NCBI RefSeq assembly: GCF_000002865.3
Contig: NW_001865041.1
Span: 578,421-642,420, forward strand
Length of the DNA stretch: 64,000 bases
Direction of reading: 5' to 3'
From: Monosiga brevicollis MX1
Taxonomy: Eukaryota > Opisthokonta > Choanoflagellata > Craspedida > Salpingoecidae
In this document: positions 42,433-63,331 of the stretch, one piece after another
Layout: each line of letters starts with the position of its first letter
Position numbering within the stretch: position 1 is the stretch's first letter
Made by a program: the position numbers and the translations under genes
The notes under the pieces: model-generated
The model's input: the letters and a program-made list of their open reading frames with translations, nothing else
What the model was told of the DNA's origin: nothing
The model's database searches: none

Positions 42433-45400
42433 ATGGCTGGCCAGCCACCAGCAAAGCCGCTGTTTGCAGCTTATGCGGGCCACGACAGCCCACTCGCGCT
42501 CGAACCAGCCACGAAACCTGGCAGCAACGATGAGCGCGATGCTGCCTCTGCTGCTGAGCCTTGGCTCCGCGCCACTTCGTTCCAACTCGCCGCGACCAAT
42601 TTCCAAGAGCCCATTGCAGACCCAGCCACAGCTATGGCTGAGCAGCGTTCACACAAGAAGCGCAAACACAAACACAAACACAAGCATCATAAACACAAGC
42701 GCCACACACATGACTCCCCACCAGACTTGAGCAACCGCTATGGCGAGTCGGCTCGCGTGGAGAAAGATTTGAGCGTGTCAGACCGCACCCTAGACATCTC
42801 TCGACAAGCCGCTCGCAACTTATCCGAACGAGCTTCTTTGCCCCACGCCACGGTGCAATGGAAGCTGGACCGCCACCGTGACGATGCCCAATGGCAATTC
42901 AAGGGCATCTACAAACGTGACATCCCTCGCTTTTCCGAAAGCCGTCGCCATGCCCTTGGGCTCGAGCTACAATATCCATTTGTGCCCGAGAAGAAGACCG
43001 CTGCCACCATGGGTCAGCCCCCGGCCAAGCATAGCAAGCGGTATACGCTTCATCTCTCCTCGCAGCCAGTTGTGATTGCAGCCGGGTCGAACATGTCACG
43101 CTGCTTTCAGTGCTGAAAGCTCACGCCTCCTGCTTTGTCATCCCCCAGGATGCTGGTTGGTCTAGGGCGCTACTGGGACCCAGTCTTCAACGCCCGCCTT
43201 CGTCGCCGAGCTGCCAACGTCATCAAGGTTCGCTGTTAGCGCCGCCCACTGGCGTGTCCGAAATGTATCCTCCTGACCCCCGCTTGTGGACGCCCACCTT
43301 TCAATGACCACAAACGCACATCGCTCAAATCGTAGATTGCCCCGGCCTCCAGCCCTGATGCTGAGTATGTGGCGCCTTGTCGTTGCTAGTGTTTTATTTC
43401 GAACGGGTGGTTCTCAGAGCAAACCGGTGCGTGATGCCATAGGGTTGGTCGCATATTTCTACCCTTGGAGGCACAGGCAAATGGATCGACCCAAGCAATG
43501 GTGCCGGTAGAACATGCCGGCACATCTGCTGCTGCTGAAGCTGCTGAGCGTCGACAAACACGTTGGTGCTTCTTGCTTGGATGAATTGTCGGATTCACAG
43601 GCTACATGGCTACCCACACTCATTGCCAAGCAATCTCGCCTCGTTTGTTCCGGCAGCGGCAATTGCCTCGATCTTTGACACGCCCAACCTGACAGCCCCT
43701 CCTGTCACTCGCGGACACCTGGAAGAAGTACCACGCACGGCTGCCACCCGGGAACAAACCGCACAAGAACAGGCCGTGACCGTGGAGATTGAGATGCGCG
43801 AGCGCACAGCCAATTACAACCGACGCCTTCGCGAAACGCCACATGACCTCAATCTGTGGCGCGAATTCATTCGTTTTCAGGTGCGCAAGGCTCGCTGCTC
43901 TTGCCCCTCCTTGCTCTGTCTGGCTCAGTTGGTAGCACTCACCTTTCCTTCTTGTTGGCTTTCACAGAGCGAGCTGTTTCATCGCACAGGTGGTGGCTCC
44001 AAGCGCCGCGAGGCCATGCTCATGGATCGGCAGATGAACCTATATGAGGAGGCAGTTCGGGAAAATCCTCATGCAGAGGTACCGCCGCCTGGCCGCACCA
44101 GTCACTGTTGCTCGCCCACCCTCCCATGCAACCATTTACCCACTGGTCCCATGCCCCCCTATACCCTTCCATTTTGTCGTGTTTCTGCATAGGACCTTGT
44201 GGCCGAATGGATGGAGCTCTGCGGCCGCCGCTTAAGCCCGGTTGGTTTACGACCTTCTCGGCTCGAACCGCCTTTTTGTTTTGTTTTGTTTTTTTGTTTT
44301 GTTTTGTTTTTTTGTTTACGGTTCTTTCTCGCTTTCCCTCCCCACCGGACGTGATTGCTCATGACAAATCGCGTCATATGAGAAGGAGGCATTGGAGGCT
44401 ACGTGGAGTCGAGTCATGACCACCCATGCCGGCAGTCGCATCCTGTGGCAGCGCTATTTACATCATGCCACCAGTCATCTGGGCCGCTTCAAGCTCTCAT
44501 CTGCCACCAATACCTTTCAAGATGCCATCGAAACGTTGACGCTCCAAATGGTTGGTTATTTGGTGCCGCAAATATACATGCCCTTGAGTCCCGACAAGCG
44601 CTGGTGCCATATCTTAGACTCTTTCGACTTTGGTCCTCTAACCCTTGCCATTTCTTGATGCATTGATGATTCGATAGCACCAGGGGTTCTCATCGGCAGA
44701 CCGCTTAGACCCCGAGCAGGGCCAGCTTGCTTTGATGCAAGTGTTTCTCGATGCCTGTGACGTCCAGGTCAAGGTATGCGTGCTTTAAGCGTCGTGGTTG
44801 CAGTGTCCATATTGGCCTTTCACGGAGCAGTAACGAGGCATGTGCACTTTTCTTGAATCAGGCGGGCTATCAAGAGCGAGCTGTTGCTGCTTTCCAAGCT
44901 CTACTTGACCTCAACGTGTTCATGCCTGAAGCCCTCCTCAAGGCCAAGCGATTGCGGGGCGAGCCATTGGCCTTCTTTGAGGGCTATTGGGAAAGTCCTT
45001 TGCCTCGCCTGGGCGACGAGGACTTTGTGGGGTTTGCACGCTGGACAGAGCTCAAGCAGTTTGGACAAGCTGAGCCCAAGTACCAAGCTGAACATCCGCC
45101 AGATGCACCAGACGGTTCGTGCCAGCTGCCAGCCTTGCATCCACCCTTGGAAGAGAGCCACTCATACTTCTCAACCAATGTAGGCTTGTCGGGCATCACG
45201 ACATGGCAGAACTGGCTTGAAGTGGAGCAGTTTCGGGATCTTACACATTGGAAGCCCTGGAGGTTGGTACAACCCGCCTTTGCACATCTACATAGCTAGC
45301 CCGAGGCCCGCAATCGTATCCCCGAGACAGGTGCCAGCCGTGAATTTGAAGCCGCGGGCTTATGGCACTGGCGTGCTTTCTAAAATTGCAGGCCACTTCC

Positions 45401-48400
45401 AGGTCAAGAAACGGAGGAAGACTGCGAGGATCCCGACCGCATCGTGGTCTATGACGACATTTCCAGCTTGTTGTTTCGCCTTTCAGATCCCACATTGCAG
45501 GTGATACCCTGGTGGCTCTTACCATCCTTCTTCTGATTCGGTCCTTCTTTTTCTTCCCTTCTGCTTTTTTTCTTTTGCCTCACAGAACAGGGAGGCACCT
45601 GAGCCCTCATCTGTCTGACGAATATGGTGCTGCAGGTGGACATGATACTGCATTTTGTGTATCAACTAGGGCTATCGACGCGTGCTCGCACGACCAGCTC
45701 TGACTTTGCTGTGGCTGATATGGCACGGCGCCTCCAGCGCGCAGATGGCCTGTTTGATACCCTCGTCTATCACGTTCGGGCTCGCTTTGATCAACAACGC
45801 GAGGCTGCCAATACGTGGGCGGCGAAGCTTCCGATTGGTGCCGTGGCCAGTGACACTCTCATCGATGCCGCCGTTCTTCGGTCCGATCGTCCCAATGCGG
45901 GTCAAGTCAGTGGTCTGGTCATCGGTGACAACACAGATGCCTGGGGTAGCTTGCACAGCCGTGATGCGCCAGGTGTGCCATGTATTGTTATGCCTTGGCC
46001 CTGAACCATAGGCTCAACGTTGTGACGCTCATGCATGTCACTGGCTGTGCTGAAATAGCCTCGGACACGTGGCGAGCCCCATTGCTGAGCCTCGGCCGCC
46101 ATGGCTGGCTTCCCAAGCGGATGCAAATTGCACCAGCTCAACTCAAAGCCATACGGTATGCATAAACGTATCCTGGTGGGGGATGCGCAAACGTGTTGGT
46201 CAAGGGATTGGCAAACTAACCTGAAAACCCGGCACCTGACATTCAAACTATGCACTCTTGACTCATCTGCCTGCTTGCTCACCCTGGCCTTCCTCTTTCG
46301 AACAACTAATTGTGTTGTCGGACTTTCAGGCTCATTCTGGAACAATGTCTGGCCCGTGACCCCACAAATTTTGATCTCCAAGATGCCCTGATCGACTGTG
46401 GTGCTTGCGATGGACCAAAGGCCGCCCGCAAACTTGCCAAGGGAATTATGAAGGTTTGCATTCGACTGACCGTTGTTTGACCAGATGCCAGCAGCGCCGA
46501 CGAGAGTCACCCAACGGTTTTTGCTCGTTTGCTCTTGTCAATTAGCTCGAAGCCAATCGCATGTCCTATCGCCTGTTTGCAAAATATGCCGAGTTGGAAT
46601 TTGAAACCGGGCGTCAAGTCGAAGGAGAAAAGGTGAGCTTGGTCAAGCGCAACACCTCGCGGCTCCCCGTATCCCGTTGACTCTCTTGTACCAGCCAAAG
46701 TTGAAGAACACCAAGCAAGAAGCCACGAAAAGAATCCAATGAACGCTTCAAGTGGGACGTCGGTGGTATTTTGGCAGTTGATCATCATTTGAATCGCTTG
46801 CTTTAGGTGCTGTTGACGGCCATGCGCACAGCCTTCAACGTTGGAGACTCGGCGCAGTTTGCTGAACTGGCCTTGCAATTGGCCATTCATCATTACGAAC
46901 ATCGTGCTGAGGTTGGATTTTACTTCGTTGCTCGTGATGTTTTTTTTTTTTTTTTTTTGCCGTTTCCTACGCACCTGAATGCTTTTCGGAATGGCGTTCA
47001 TGTCTCGAAAGCCTCCTTGGGTTGAGCGACGATTGATAAGTTACATCACTCTGCCAACCCTTAGAGTCTGGCGCTATCCGTCCTGGCAGCTTTTGTCGGA
47101 AACGATCCAGAACTTGTCGGCCAAGCGATTTCGCCGACGCGCCTTGCAAAGCTGCAGGGACCGGCTCAAGATGCGCGGGAAGATACCTTGCGACAACGTA
47201 TGAAACACTGCGTGTCACGTCCAGAACAAGCCTGCTCGTCAATCCTTCTACAGCTTGCGCGTGCTGACGCAAACGCTAACACCTGAACCTGTTGACACCC
47301 CATCATGGATATCACAGGTGTTCGTGATCCAGCACAGGCACGCGCGACAACCACCCGCCTTTTGCTGCTGGGATTTTTCACTTGGTTGAGCGAGGGACGC
47401 CCCAGTGTTTTTCCTGAGCTTGCTCAACAAGGTTCGGACACCTTTCATTGTTTCGGGCCGCGGATGGGCTTTCGCCATCCGTCCTTATGGGAGAATGTTT
47501 GTGGTCTAGCTGGACGCGCGTTTCCAGAGCCCCCGCGAGTGGGGCATCAAGAGTCACCCCGTGACTATGCCATTGCATTCCAACTTGAGCGCTTCTTCAC
47601 GCTTCGCCTACGGTTTGTGCCAGCCATACCTCGCTTGTGTCTGATGTTGTTGTCCTCTGTTTGCGCTACATTGATTGGGGTTCTCATTGCCAAATCCTGC
47701 AGTCTGGCGCACGTGGCCAATGAAATCCGACCCCTGGCTGTGCCGCTGAGGATTGTGCGCCAGTGCTTGAGCGAAGCCCTAGCCGCTTTCCCACTCAACC
47801 CTGAGTTTTTAGGCTACTTGATGCTAACTGAACAGCAGTAAGTGGCGGACCTCCTGCAAGACAGCATCGTCAACTGCGCTCACACCGTGCCGCTTTGGTA
47901 CTGCCTGCCCACATAATTTCTTTTCTCTCTCTATTTTTTTTTTCCGTTACTTTTGTAAGAACGCACACAGTGGGCCGCCTACGGGATCAGCTGACTACAT
48001 ATCAACATCATGATGTGCTGCAACATGAACCCGTTTTCTGGCTCTTTTCTGTGGCAGCAGAGGTGTTGCTACCCCCATCTCGGTAAGGGGCTGCTTTGGA
48101 GATGTACGAGCATCATTTTTTGCCTACGTACCCTCACTCTGTGCCTGCAAACTGATGCATCTGCTAGCGCTTCCGGTTCTCGTTTGCTGAGGCTGTTGGA
48201 ACGAGCCGTGAACACCCGAGTGCGTGCAAGCTCTCTTCGACTGGCTCGCACGTTTTCTGGGGTGATCAGGCTCACTCTTGTCTGCAAATACCGTGACTTC
48301 AGGCCCGGCACTGCGTGCTAATTTGGCGCATGTATATGGACACTACGCGATCACAGCGAGGATTGGAGGGCTTGCAGCTTTCTTTGGATACCTTTTATCA

Positions 48401-48960
48401 GGCTGTCCAAGTTCGTGCTCACGCCTGCAACCTGCGCCGTTTGCTCCCAGTTTTGACTTTGATTGATTTTAGGGCAAACAGGTCATGCCCCCTTTCTGCA
48501 TGGGATTTGATTCAGCCTGACGTATGTGTGATGCCTTCGCCCCCAGGCTTGCCCGGGAGCTAAGCTGTTGTACTTGGACGCGGCGCGCCACAACCCCCGG
48601 CAGCTCGAGGACCTACTGGACATTCTGCAGGAAAAAGAGCTCCACTTGCGCACGCCCCTGGAGGAACTGGAGTTACTTAGAGAGCTGCATGCACCTACTA
48701 GCGAGCCGGGCAGCTCGACAAATGCACCTGATGCCAGACCTTGGGAGGGATTGCATGAGCTGGCAGCTTACCAAGGACCTTTGGATAGAGCCATGGCAGC
48801 TGCTGTGGGTGATGAAATGCCACGATTAGATGCTAATACCCCGGACGAAGGCGAGATGCTAGTAGATCTCAACACAACAATGGCATCCCGCCTGCCTGAT
48901 GATGAGGACGAAGACTTGCTGGCTGTTTTACCCGATTACGTCTCGTCTGATGACGAATAA
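42433..48960 (+). CDS. NRDE2: NRDE2, nuclear RNA-decay/splicing HAT-repeat protein
   Basis: Multi-exon gene starting at MAGQPPAKPLFAAYAGHD; an ATG seven codons earlier is possible. A Lys/His-rich nuclear stretch (SHKKRKHKHKHKHHKHKRHT) is followed by DRHRDDAQWQFKGIYKRDIP, which aligns with the MTR4-binding region of human NRDE2 (DPANWEYKSLYRGDIARY). HAT repeats follow (ETPHDLNLWREFIRFQ, GSRILWQRYLHHATSHLGRF, FQALLDLNVFMPEALL, ITTWQNWLEVEQFRDLTHWK then PWR). The last exon encodes GAKLLYLDAARHNPRQLEDL and LDILQEKELHLRTPLEELEL, almost the human ending (ILDLMTEKELRVRLPLEELEL). It then adds an acidic tail to 48960. NRDE2 binds the exosome helicase MTR4 in the nucleus and limits RNA degradation. Its schizosaccharomyces relative supports RNAi heterochromatin. 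Several middle exon limits were not fixed. Confidence 0.88.
44277..44324 (+). repeat. TTTTG-type repeat in NRDE2 intron
   Basis: Two near-identical 23-base T-rich units of the form (TTTTG)n with a longer T run between them, inside an intron upstream of the exon starting near 44385. Confidence 0.7.
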
Positions 48961-49838
48961 GGAATGGCTGTAATTTTGGAACTGCAAAGTCGCTAGACAC
49001 ATGCGTCTACCGCTTGTGTCTCGCCTGTGCAGTTATTTGTAGTTTTCTCTCGAGCATCCATGCCGCTGCGCGGCATGGCAGAGCATATCAATGACTGGCA
49101 GCGACATCTGCTGTGTCTTGGCCGTTATTCAAATCAGACTCTGAGTTCCAGTGGACACATTCCGACAAGGGACGAGGTTGAAGCGTTTGCCCGAGGCGAA
49201 TTGACCCCGAATTGATTTGAATTGAGGGTCTTGAGAAGCATCAAAACCTGTGCCCTACATAACAGCTTTTGAAGTCGAGTGGCTTGAAGTGCCATGTATG
49301 AATCCAGCCAGGCAGCATCGTGTCATTGTCGTCTATCGCTCCCCAATAAAAGGTGTACATTCGGATTTTCTGGATGTGGGAGGAAGACAGCAACCGTTTG
49401 GAAACGTGGAAATTGATACGAATGGTTGTAATCAACACAAATTATTTATTAACATGTAAAAGCTATTAATCCTGATGATGGTTGGAGGCTATAGATGCCC
49501 TTCTCAAATTTTAACAGTGCAGGGCAGGAGAGTACCGTCAGCACTCATCAACGTACGCGTCCATATCAAGCTTCTCTATAAGCGCTCTAGCATACAGACT
49601 TACTGATGAGTTGGACTTGAGTGACCCCAGAATTAACAAAATCAAGCATGTTCAAACTCCTTTGAATTCCCTGTCAGAAGGAAAAGATTTTCAAATTGAG
49701 CACTCGGCCAACAATCTTGTGAAAATGAATTTGATCCGTGTTAAAGCACGTGACAAGACGAACGAGATAGTTAATAGAGAGAGTGACTGGCCAGACCACA
49801 TCGCGTCCTGCCGACACACTTTCATCAAGCTACAGGAT
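48961..49838. other. AT-richer convergent spacer
   Basis: About 880 bases between the NRDE2 stop (+) and the stop of the PHF20-like gene (-). From about 49220 the composition becomes visibly AT-richer than the surroundings. Two small plus-strand frames (49027-49215 and 49611-49880) show no family resemblance, and the second overlaps the next gene's 3' end. I do not call them genes. Confidence 0.45.
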
Positions 49839-52800
49839 TCACGAAGCATCCTCGATATCGGCATGGACAGCCTCAAATAGCAATGTCACGGCACGGCGCG
49901 AGGTCTCGGCCTGTGCAGCGTACTGGTCCAATCGCTGTCGCAACTTGGCACATTCAGTTTTAAGCCGGGCGTTTTCGGCCTGAAGTTGTTTATTCTGTTC
50001 CCAAACGTCATGGTGAATTGGCGGAGGATCCTGGTCCCTAGCTGCTGCCTGTGCTTCCGAATGCATCGAAGTGGTCGAGGACCGTGAAGCATTGCCTTGT
50101 TGTAAGCAGCTTGGATCCGGCCCGCTGCCGAGTGTGACGGTCAACCGCTGTTGTGTGCTTGCACGTTGAGTTTCCGCAGCGCGACCAGATGAGGATGCCG
50201 TTCTTCTGCCGCGATATTTGGCAGCCGGACCATCCAGCGCAGGCTCCGAGGTTGAAGCCTGGGCAGTCTGCTCAGCAGCGATGTGTTGCTGTGCGGGGGT
50301 ACTACGCTGGGCATTGACCGTTGCACTGGTTGGCATGGCTGCGGCTTCAGCTGCCCCTGTCAGTTTGATCCGCAATAAGGGTCCCTTGTCACCCTTTCGG
50401 GATGTGGCCAAGGACCGGGGGCGAGCCCCGACAGTTGATCCCTCCTGAAGGGTCGGGTCCAATGAGCTTGGAACAGAGTTGGTGGCCTGCAAAGGGGAGG
50501 TCGAGGATGGGGAAGAAGCTGAGGTCTTGCTGCGGGATGGAAGCGAAGTTCTGCCCGCTTTGCCAGATTTGGCACCAGCGGACAGGTTTAAAAGAGTCTG
50601 TGGTGCGTGTCGCGACTTGTGCCGCCACGCTCCGCTACTGCTGCTGCTGCTGCTGTGGCGTCGCACGGTGGCGCCGCGGTCATGACTGCGCGATCGAAGT
50701 GGGGCAACATCGTCGCTCAGATTGCCGCGCGATCGATGATTACGGTTTCGTCGGACGGCGGCCTACGTATCCGGGTCAAAACATGCCCATCAGGAAAGCG
50801 CACAAAGGACGACCGTCACAGCTTTTGCTTCCAGATACCATCCTGCCTCAACGCCTTTTCAGTGCTTTCGAACTGAAGGGCCAGGCCAGTACGATGCGAA
50901 CATTCTCTAGGCTGTGAACTAACCTCAAACTTCATGATGAGCGGCCGGCAGTTGAACAAGGACATGTCATCCGAGTCGCCGTCATCATACTCAATCTAAA
51001 GGCGCAGAGCAAGCGTGCAGTCAATTTCATGCATGACTTGGACAACAATAGGTGGCCAGAAGGGCTGGGAGGCTTACGCGCAACAGATTCTTGCGCCGAT
51101 CCACGACACGGTCCACCGTGCCCAGACACATGCCGTAGCCGGTAAAGTGCTTGAAGAGGCGCTTGCCAACAACGTCGTCCAGACCGGCGTCAGCCTTTGT
51201 GGGCGGGCCAGTCTGGAAAAGAAAAAGGTCAATGGGTATGAGCGGTTGTTAAGGCAAGGAAATATGATGCGGTGACGATCCAGGGCCAGAAGCATACCAA
51301 GGTTTCGTTCAACAGGGGGTCTGGTTTCATCACGCGGCCGTCGCGTGGATTGAGGAGGGTTGACCCGATGGCGTCGCATTGAAGAAATCCGTTGACGGTG
51401 AGAAATTGACTCGAGGTACTGCTGAGCATAGCCCCACCCAGCTACATTTGCAAGATGCAAGGTCAAGGTGTAAATCAAGGGGCTCGGTGTTGAGACATCA
51501 CGCAGGGGCTATCCAATCATATCTCTCAAGCTTTAGGATCAAGCGAGAGTCTTACGTTCTTCAGTTCACGGCTGGTGGGCTGTTCTACCTCAGGGGTCAG
51601 CGTTGTCTCAAGGGGAAGTTCGTCCTCCGAGGAGCCCGGCTCTTCCAGAATCTCATGACTGAAGGGATTAAATGGCTCAAGGAGAGTGCAGTCTTCATTC
51701 GAGTCACAATCCTTGATCAACAGAATTTCCGAGCCGTTGTTGGTAAACTCATCGTCCCAGAAAGTTACCGAGCTCAAGTCAAAGGGTTCATTGACGGGTG
51801 GAATAGTAGATAATGCCCGAGCCAAGTTGTTTAAAGTCATCATGCGCCAGTCAAAGCCATGAAAATAGAGATGTAATAACACTTCCAGCAGTCGGGGCGG
51901 CAGCAACTGGACGTGATTCCAGAGCTGGTAGCATGCCATGGGCGCCAACGAACACACGGCGCGTAAGAAGGACCACGCTACATCACGCCGGCATCTTTTG
52001 GGTCGTATGCAGCTGCACACTGATTGAAGGCAATTTACCTTCTTGACATGACCTGCATGTCGCCCGTGGAGCCAGGACCGAAAGCCTTTTGCTAAATTCT
52101 CGACTTGAGGCCGTGGTAGCAGCACAGCCTATCGGGCACGGCCGGCAAGAAACATCAATGCACATTACCAACTCTCAAGTTTCTAAGAATGCGCAAGCTT
52201 GCACGCCGTGCAAAGTGCAACTGACAGCATGAGCTAGCTCTTCGATTCGACTAAGAGGAATGTGCGGGCGGCGCCATCCTCTGAGCTCACGGCTTCGTTC
52301 TTGCGCGCCCTCATAGCGGGCCTCCTAATTTAGATGACGTTCATATTTGGCGTAAGTTAGATTTACCTGGCGCCAAAAATATCGGCAAGTCTGAGGGCAC
52401 GCCACGTCAGCACCATGTCTACACCACTAGAACGTCAAGGTACGGACAAAATGTACCTCGAGACAAGATGAAGCAGGGGTCAGCGTCAACGCGCAGAAGG
52501 CCAGTGATGGCGAGGAAGCTGGTGACACGGGTGCCTGTTTAAGCCTTGTTGCCATTTCAAAGGGGATGTCGCAGGACTGGAAGATGGCGTACCCCAGGTC
52601 GGGCACAGCAACAACAGTGTTATTGTGCAGTGACCGGGCCATGGAACCGGGTTCCTCGTGCAGTGCCTCAGCGCCACGGCTAGGTGCGGGAAGAGGATGC
52701 GCGGAGAAGGACAGATCAAACCCCTCGACGGTGTCTGTTTCCAGGTCATCTGGCAAGGGAGCTAGTGGACTGGAGGGCTGCGTGGAGCTGGGCGAGTGGT

Positions 52801-54101
52801 ACTCGTTTCGGCGCGTGGCAGTTCCCAGAGAGCGCTTGGCTGGTGGCGAGGAGGCTTGCTTCTCGTGAGTGCTCGATCCCGCGTCAGATGCGGGCCGCTT
52901 TCCGCGCGGCACAGCAAGTCGCTTGATGCCAAAGAGTTGTCCCTCAAACTGAAGCGTAAAACCGTTCAGTGTGGGATGAGAGATGTGGCAAGGTTACAAG
53001 TGTCTGATGCGGCCTGCTTTTACCGCACCTTGGAGCGCTCGCGGCAACCCGCTCGGACACCACATATTAGGTGGGGCTTGCTCGGGTTTGGTTTGCACAC
53101 TTTAGCAAGACATGCTGGCAAAGGAGCCCATCGTAATAGAACAAAGACAAGAAGAAGAAGAAGAAGAAGAAGAAAAAAAGCCGGCAGGGGGCGAAAGTGG
53201 GGCAAAGTCAGAATACGCTCCAGCTGCGGACAGGCTGCCTTCATGCTATGTTTATGGGGGTGGGTAACGGTGGGGGCGACAGACAGGGACGCACAGGCAT
53301 GGACAGCAGTGGGGCAGCAGAGGCAAAACTTGTTGAGACGTCCAGGCTCGCCGCACAGATAGCATGTATCCTGCAGGTCAGCGTGGCAGCGGGGATGAGT
53401 GTGAGTGGCAGGTATTATTTCAGGGGCACAATTTGTGTCCGACGGCAGCGGTACTCATGTGGTCAAATCAAAAGCACAATACGTTGCGGAGGAAGAGCCG
53501 GTGCCAGAGCGACAGGAAAACATGTGCTTGTCAACATGCACCATGCTGAAGGAGTGCTCACCTCGGGTTTGTACTTGAGGAGGTGCAAATCTTCCGATCG
53601 TCGGTCGTACCACTGATCAAAGGATCTGGTAGGCAAGCCCCATGCAGCAAGTGTTGGATGAGCACCTTTGAGGCTCATGAGGCGTGGGGTGGAAAGCTCT
53701 GGCTTTTGCAAGCTCTGCACGAATGAGTTTCTCTCGTACGCTAGCCAAGCTGAGTGAAAAAGGATGGGCCAGCTCATTCCGAGGCCAGGGTCCACCTACC
53801 GTGACCAGTTGATAAAATGCACCATGCATCGCTGCCGCGCCTCGTCAATGTCAATGATGCTGCCAGAACACCTGGGCACATGCAAGGTGCAAGTGGTCAT
53901 CATTGGTGAGCCAGGGCCAGCGACAGGTGTGATGGCTCGCAGCATGCTCGCAGCTGAGCTAGCAGGCGGGAAGGCGGCGCACCATTTCCCGGCTTGATCC
54001 AAAGCAATGACGTAGGCTCCGACGGCAAACTGCTGCTCCTCAAGTGTTTCCTCAGCTTCAGGGCGGTTGGACGTTGCATTTTTGCGAGTCATGGCTGGCA
54101 A
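49839..54101 (-). CDS. PHF20-like chromatin reader with Tudor, PHD and second Tudor-like domain
   Basis: Starts at MPAMTRKNATSNRPEAEETL (54101). A Tudor/MBT-type domain is spread over exons: FAVGAYVIALDQAGKW, IIDIDEARQRCMVHFINWS and RSFDQWYDRRSEDLHLLKYK (53634-53570). It resembles PHF20/PHF20L1 ([40 protein letters not shown]). A PHD-type exon follows the acceptor near 53371: DTCYLCGEPGRLNKFCLCCP then AVHAC. Further on are FEGQLFGIKRLAVPRGKRPA, a helical exon (52125-51540), and DVVGKRLFKHFTGYGMCLGT with IEYDDGDSDDMSLFNCRPLI near 51180-50940, which fits PTM/DIR17-type Tudor-like domains. The last exon (to 49839) has a Ser-rich stretch and a coiled coil (NKQLQAENARLKTECAKLRQ). Such proteins read methylated histones; targets here are unknown. 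Whether everything belongs to one transcript is inferred from matching phase and strand. Confidence 0.65.
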
Positions 54102-54457
54102 TGCACCACCCCGGTCGACAGCTCGACAATCATTCGCCCAGAGGCTGACACCAACAGCTCGAGCGCTGCAACCGGGGTCAGGACTCAGTTGTCGACACCA
54201 GGCGGCCTACAAGGAGGAAACCCATCAACTATGGCCTCAAGAACACCCGTGACACTCACACTGACAGCTCAATCAGCGCATCACCAGCCGCCCCCAGGCG
54301 CTGAAGATCCACTCGCTGCGCGCCTGCCGCTCTATATGCTATAGGAAGGACGTCTGTAGGAGTGACCCGTCCAAATGCTTTTTTTATTCAGAGAGTGTGA
54401 CTGAGCGCACAGAGAGAGAGAGAGGGAGTTGAGAGAGAGAGAGAGAGAGAGGGAGTT

Positions 54458-54529
<72 letters not shown>

Positions 54530-54598
54530 TGAATTGGTTTGGTCGGTTTGAGAAAGAGAGAAGTAAAGAGCAAAGACACAAAGGAAAAGCACAACTAC

Positions 54599-54682
<84 letters not shown>

Positions 54683-55520
54683 CACACACACACACAACTC
54701 TCACAAAGCAAAAAAAAAAAAAAACGGCCACCAATACTCAGCTACGGGTTTGAATCACACTAATCTACACTTCAATACTTAATAAGTGTGACAATGGTCT
54801 CACTCACAAGCCAACCAGACTTGATACGACTTTAGGCGGGTTCCATGGATGAAAGTGTGAATTTTACGGGACTTTGGGTAAGCTGCCGTCTCCCGGTTGG
54901 CTCGTGGCTCTGTGGCGGTGCGGGCCTCCCGTGCTGCCTGCCTCCTCGACCGCTTGTCGCTATTGCAAGCAGTGGCTTGGTGTGGCAATCGGGCGTGATT
55001 GGGAGCGATGGTGCTTGTCCAATTCTGGTGTCGCCTGGGAACCCAGTGGGCTTGCTCTCCGAGGATGCGAGAGGATCCGTTTCTTGCTGTCTTTTCTTTC
55101 TTCCACTGCGTCTGTTTTCATCCTGTTCTGGGAGCAGGCTCCTCTGCTCCTGAGCCCGTTCCCGTTCAACCGTTCATCAGTCTGCTCTTTCCCTCTCCAT
55201 TCCAAACCATCGGACCACGTCGTTCTGCATTTGATCAAGTTCATGTACTGGCACCGGCCTCTCCTGACGTGTGTCTTGCCTGATCTCTGTCACTTGTGCA
55301 GGTCAGCCGTGTCTGTGCAAGCTGCCGACACTGGGCCTTCTGCCTCCAGTGGGTCCCTCTCCGCGCTCTGCCAGCGCGCAGGAGCAGGCTCCTTACGGAG
55401 CGGTCTGGTCGCGGCGCCATCCAATCTACTGCGTGTGGGATTGGGCGTTGGCATCAATCTTGTCATCAATTGCGCATCAACTTGCTCTGTTGCGCTGTCT
55501 CGTTCTGGACACCGGCTATC
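54102..55520. promoter_or_regulatory. Divergent region of the PHF20-like gene and myosin V
   Basis: 1.4 kb between opposite-facing start codons, containing long GA microsatellites and pyrimidine-rich sequence before 55310 that could be an intron in the myosin V leader. Open frames at 54845-55566 overlap each other in three frames without family match, so I do not call them. Confidence 0.45.
54410..54702. repeat. Long GA microsatellite, two blocks
   Basis: Block one (about 54410-54529) and block two (about 54601-54702) are (GA)n runs with CA and GTTGA interruptions, separated by 70 bases of unique sequence. Purine-rich strand is plus. Confidence 0.9.

Positions 55521-63331
<7,811 letters not shown>

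Noticed and set aside
49611-49880. 89-residue plus-strand frame as a gene
   Set aside because: No family resemblance, AT-rich context, and it overlaps the 3' end of the opposite-strand chromatin-reader gene.
54332-54763. Ser-Leu and Arg-Glu repeat frames over the GA repeat
   Set aside because: Translation of simple repeat; no supporting exons.
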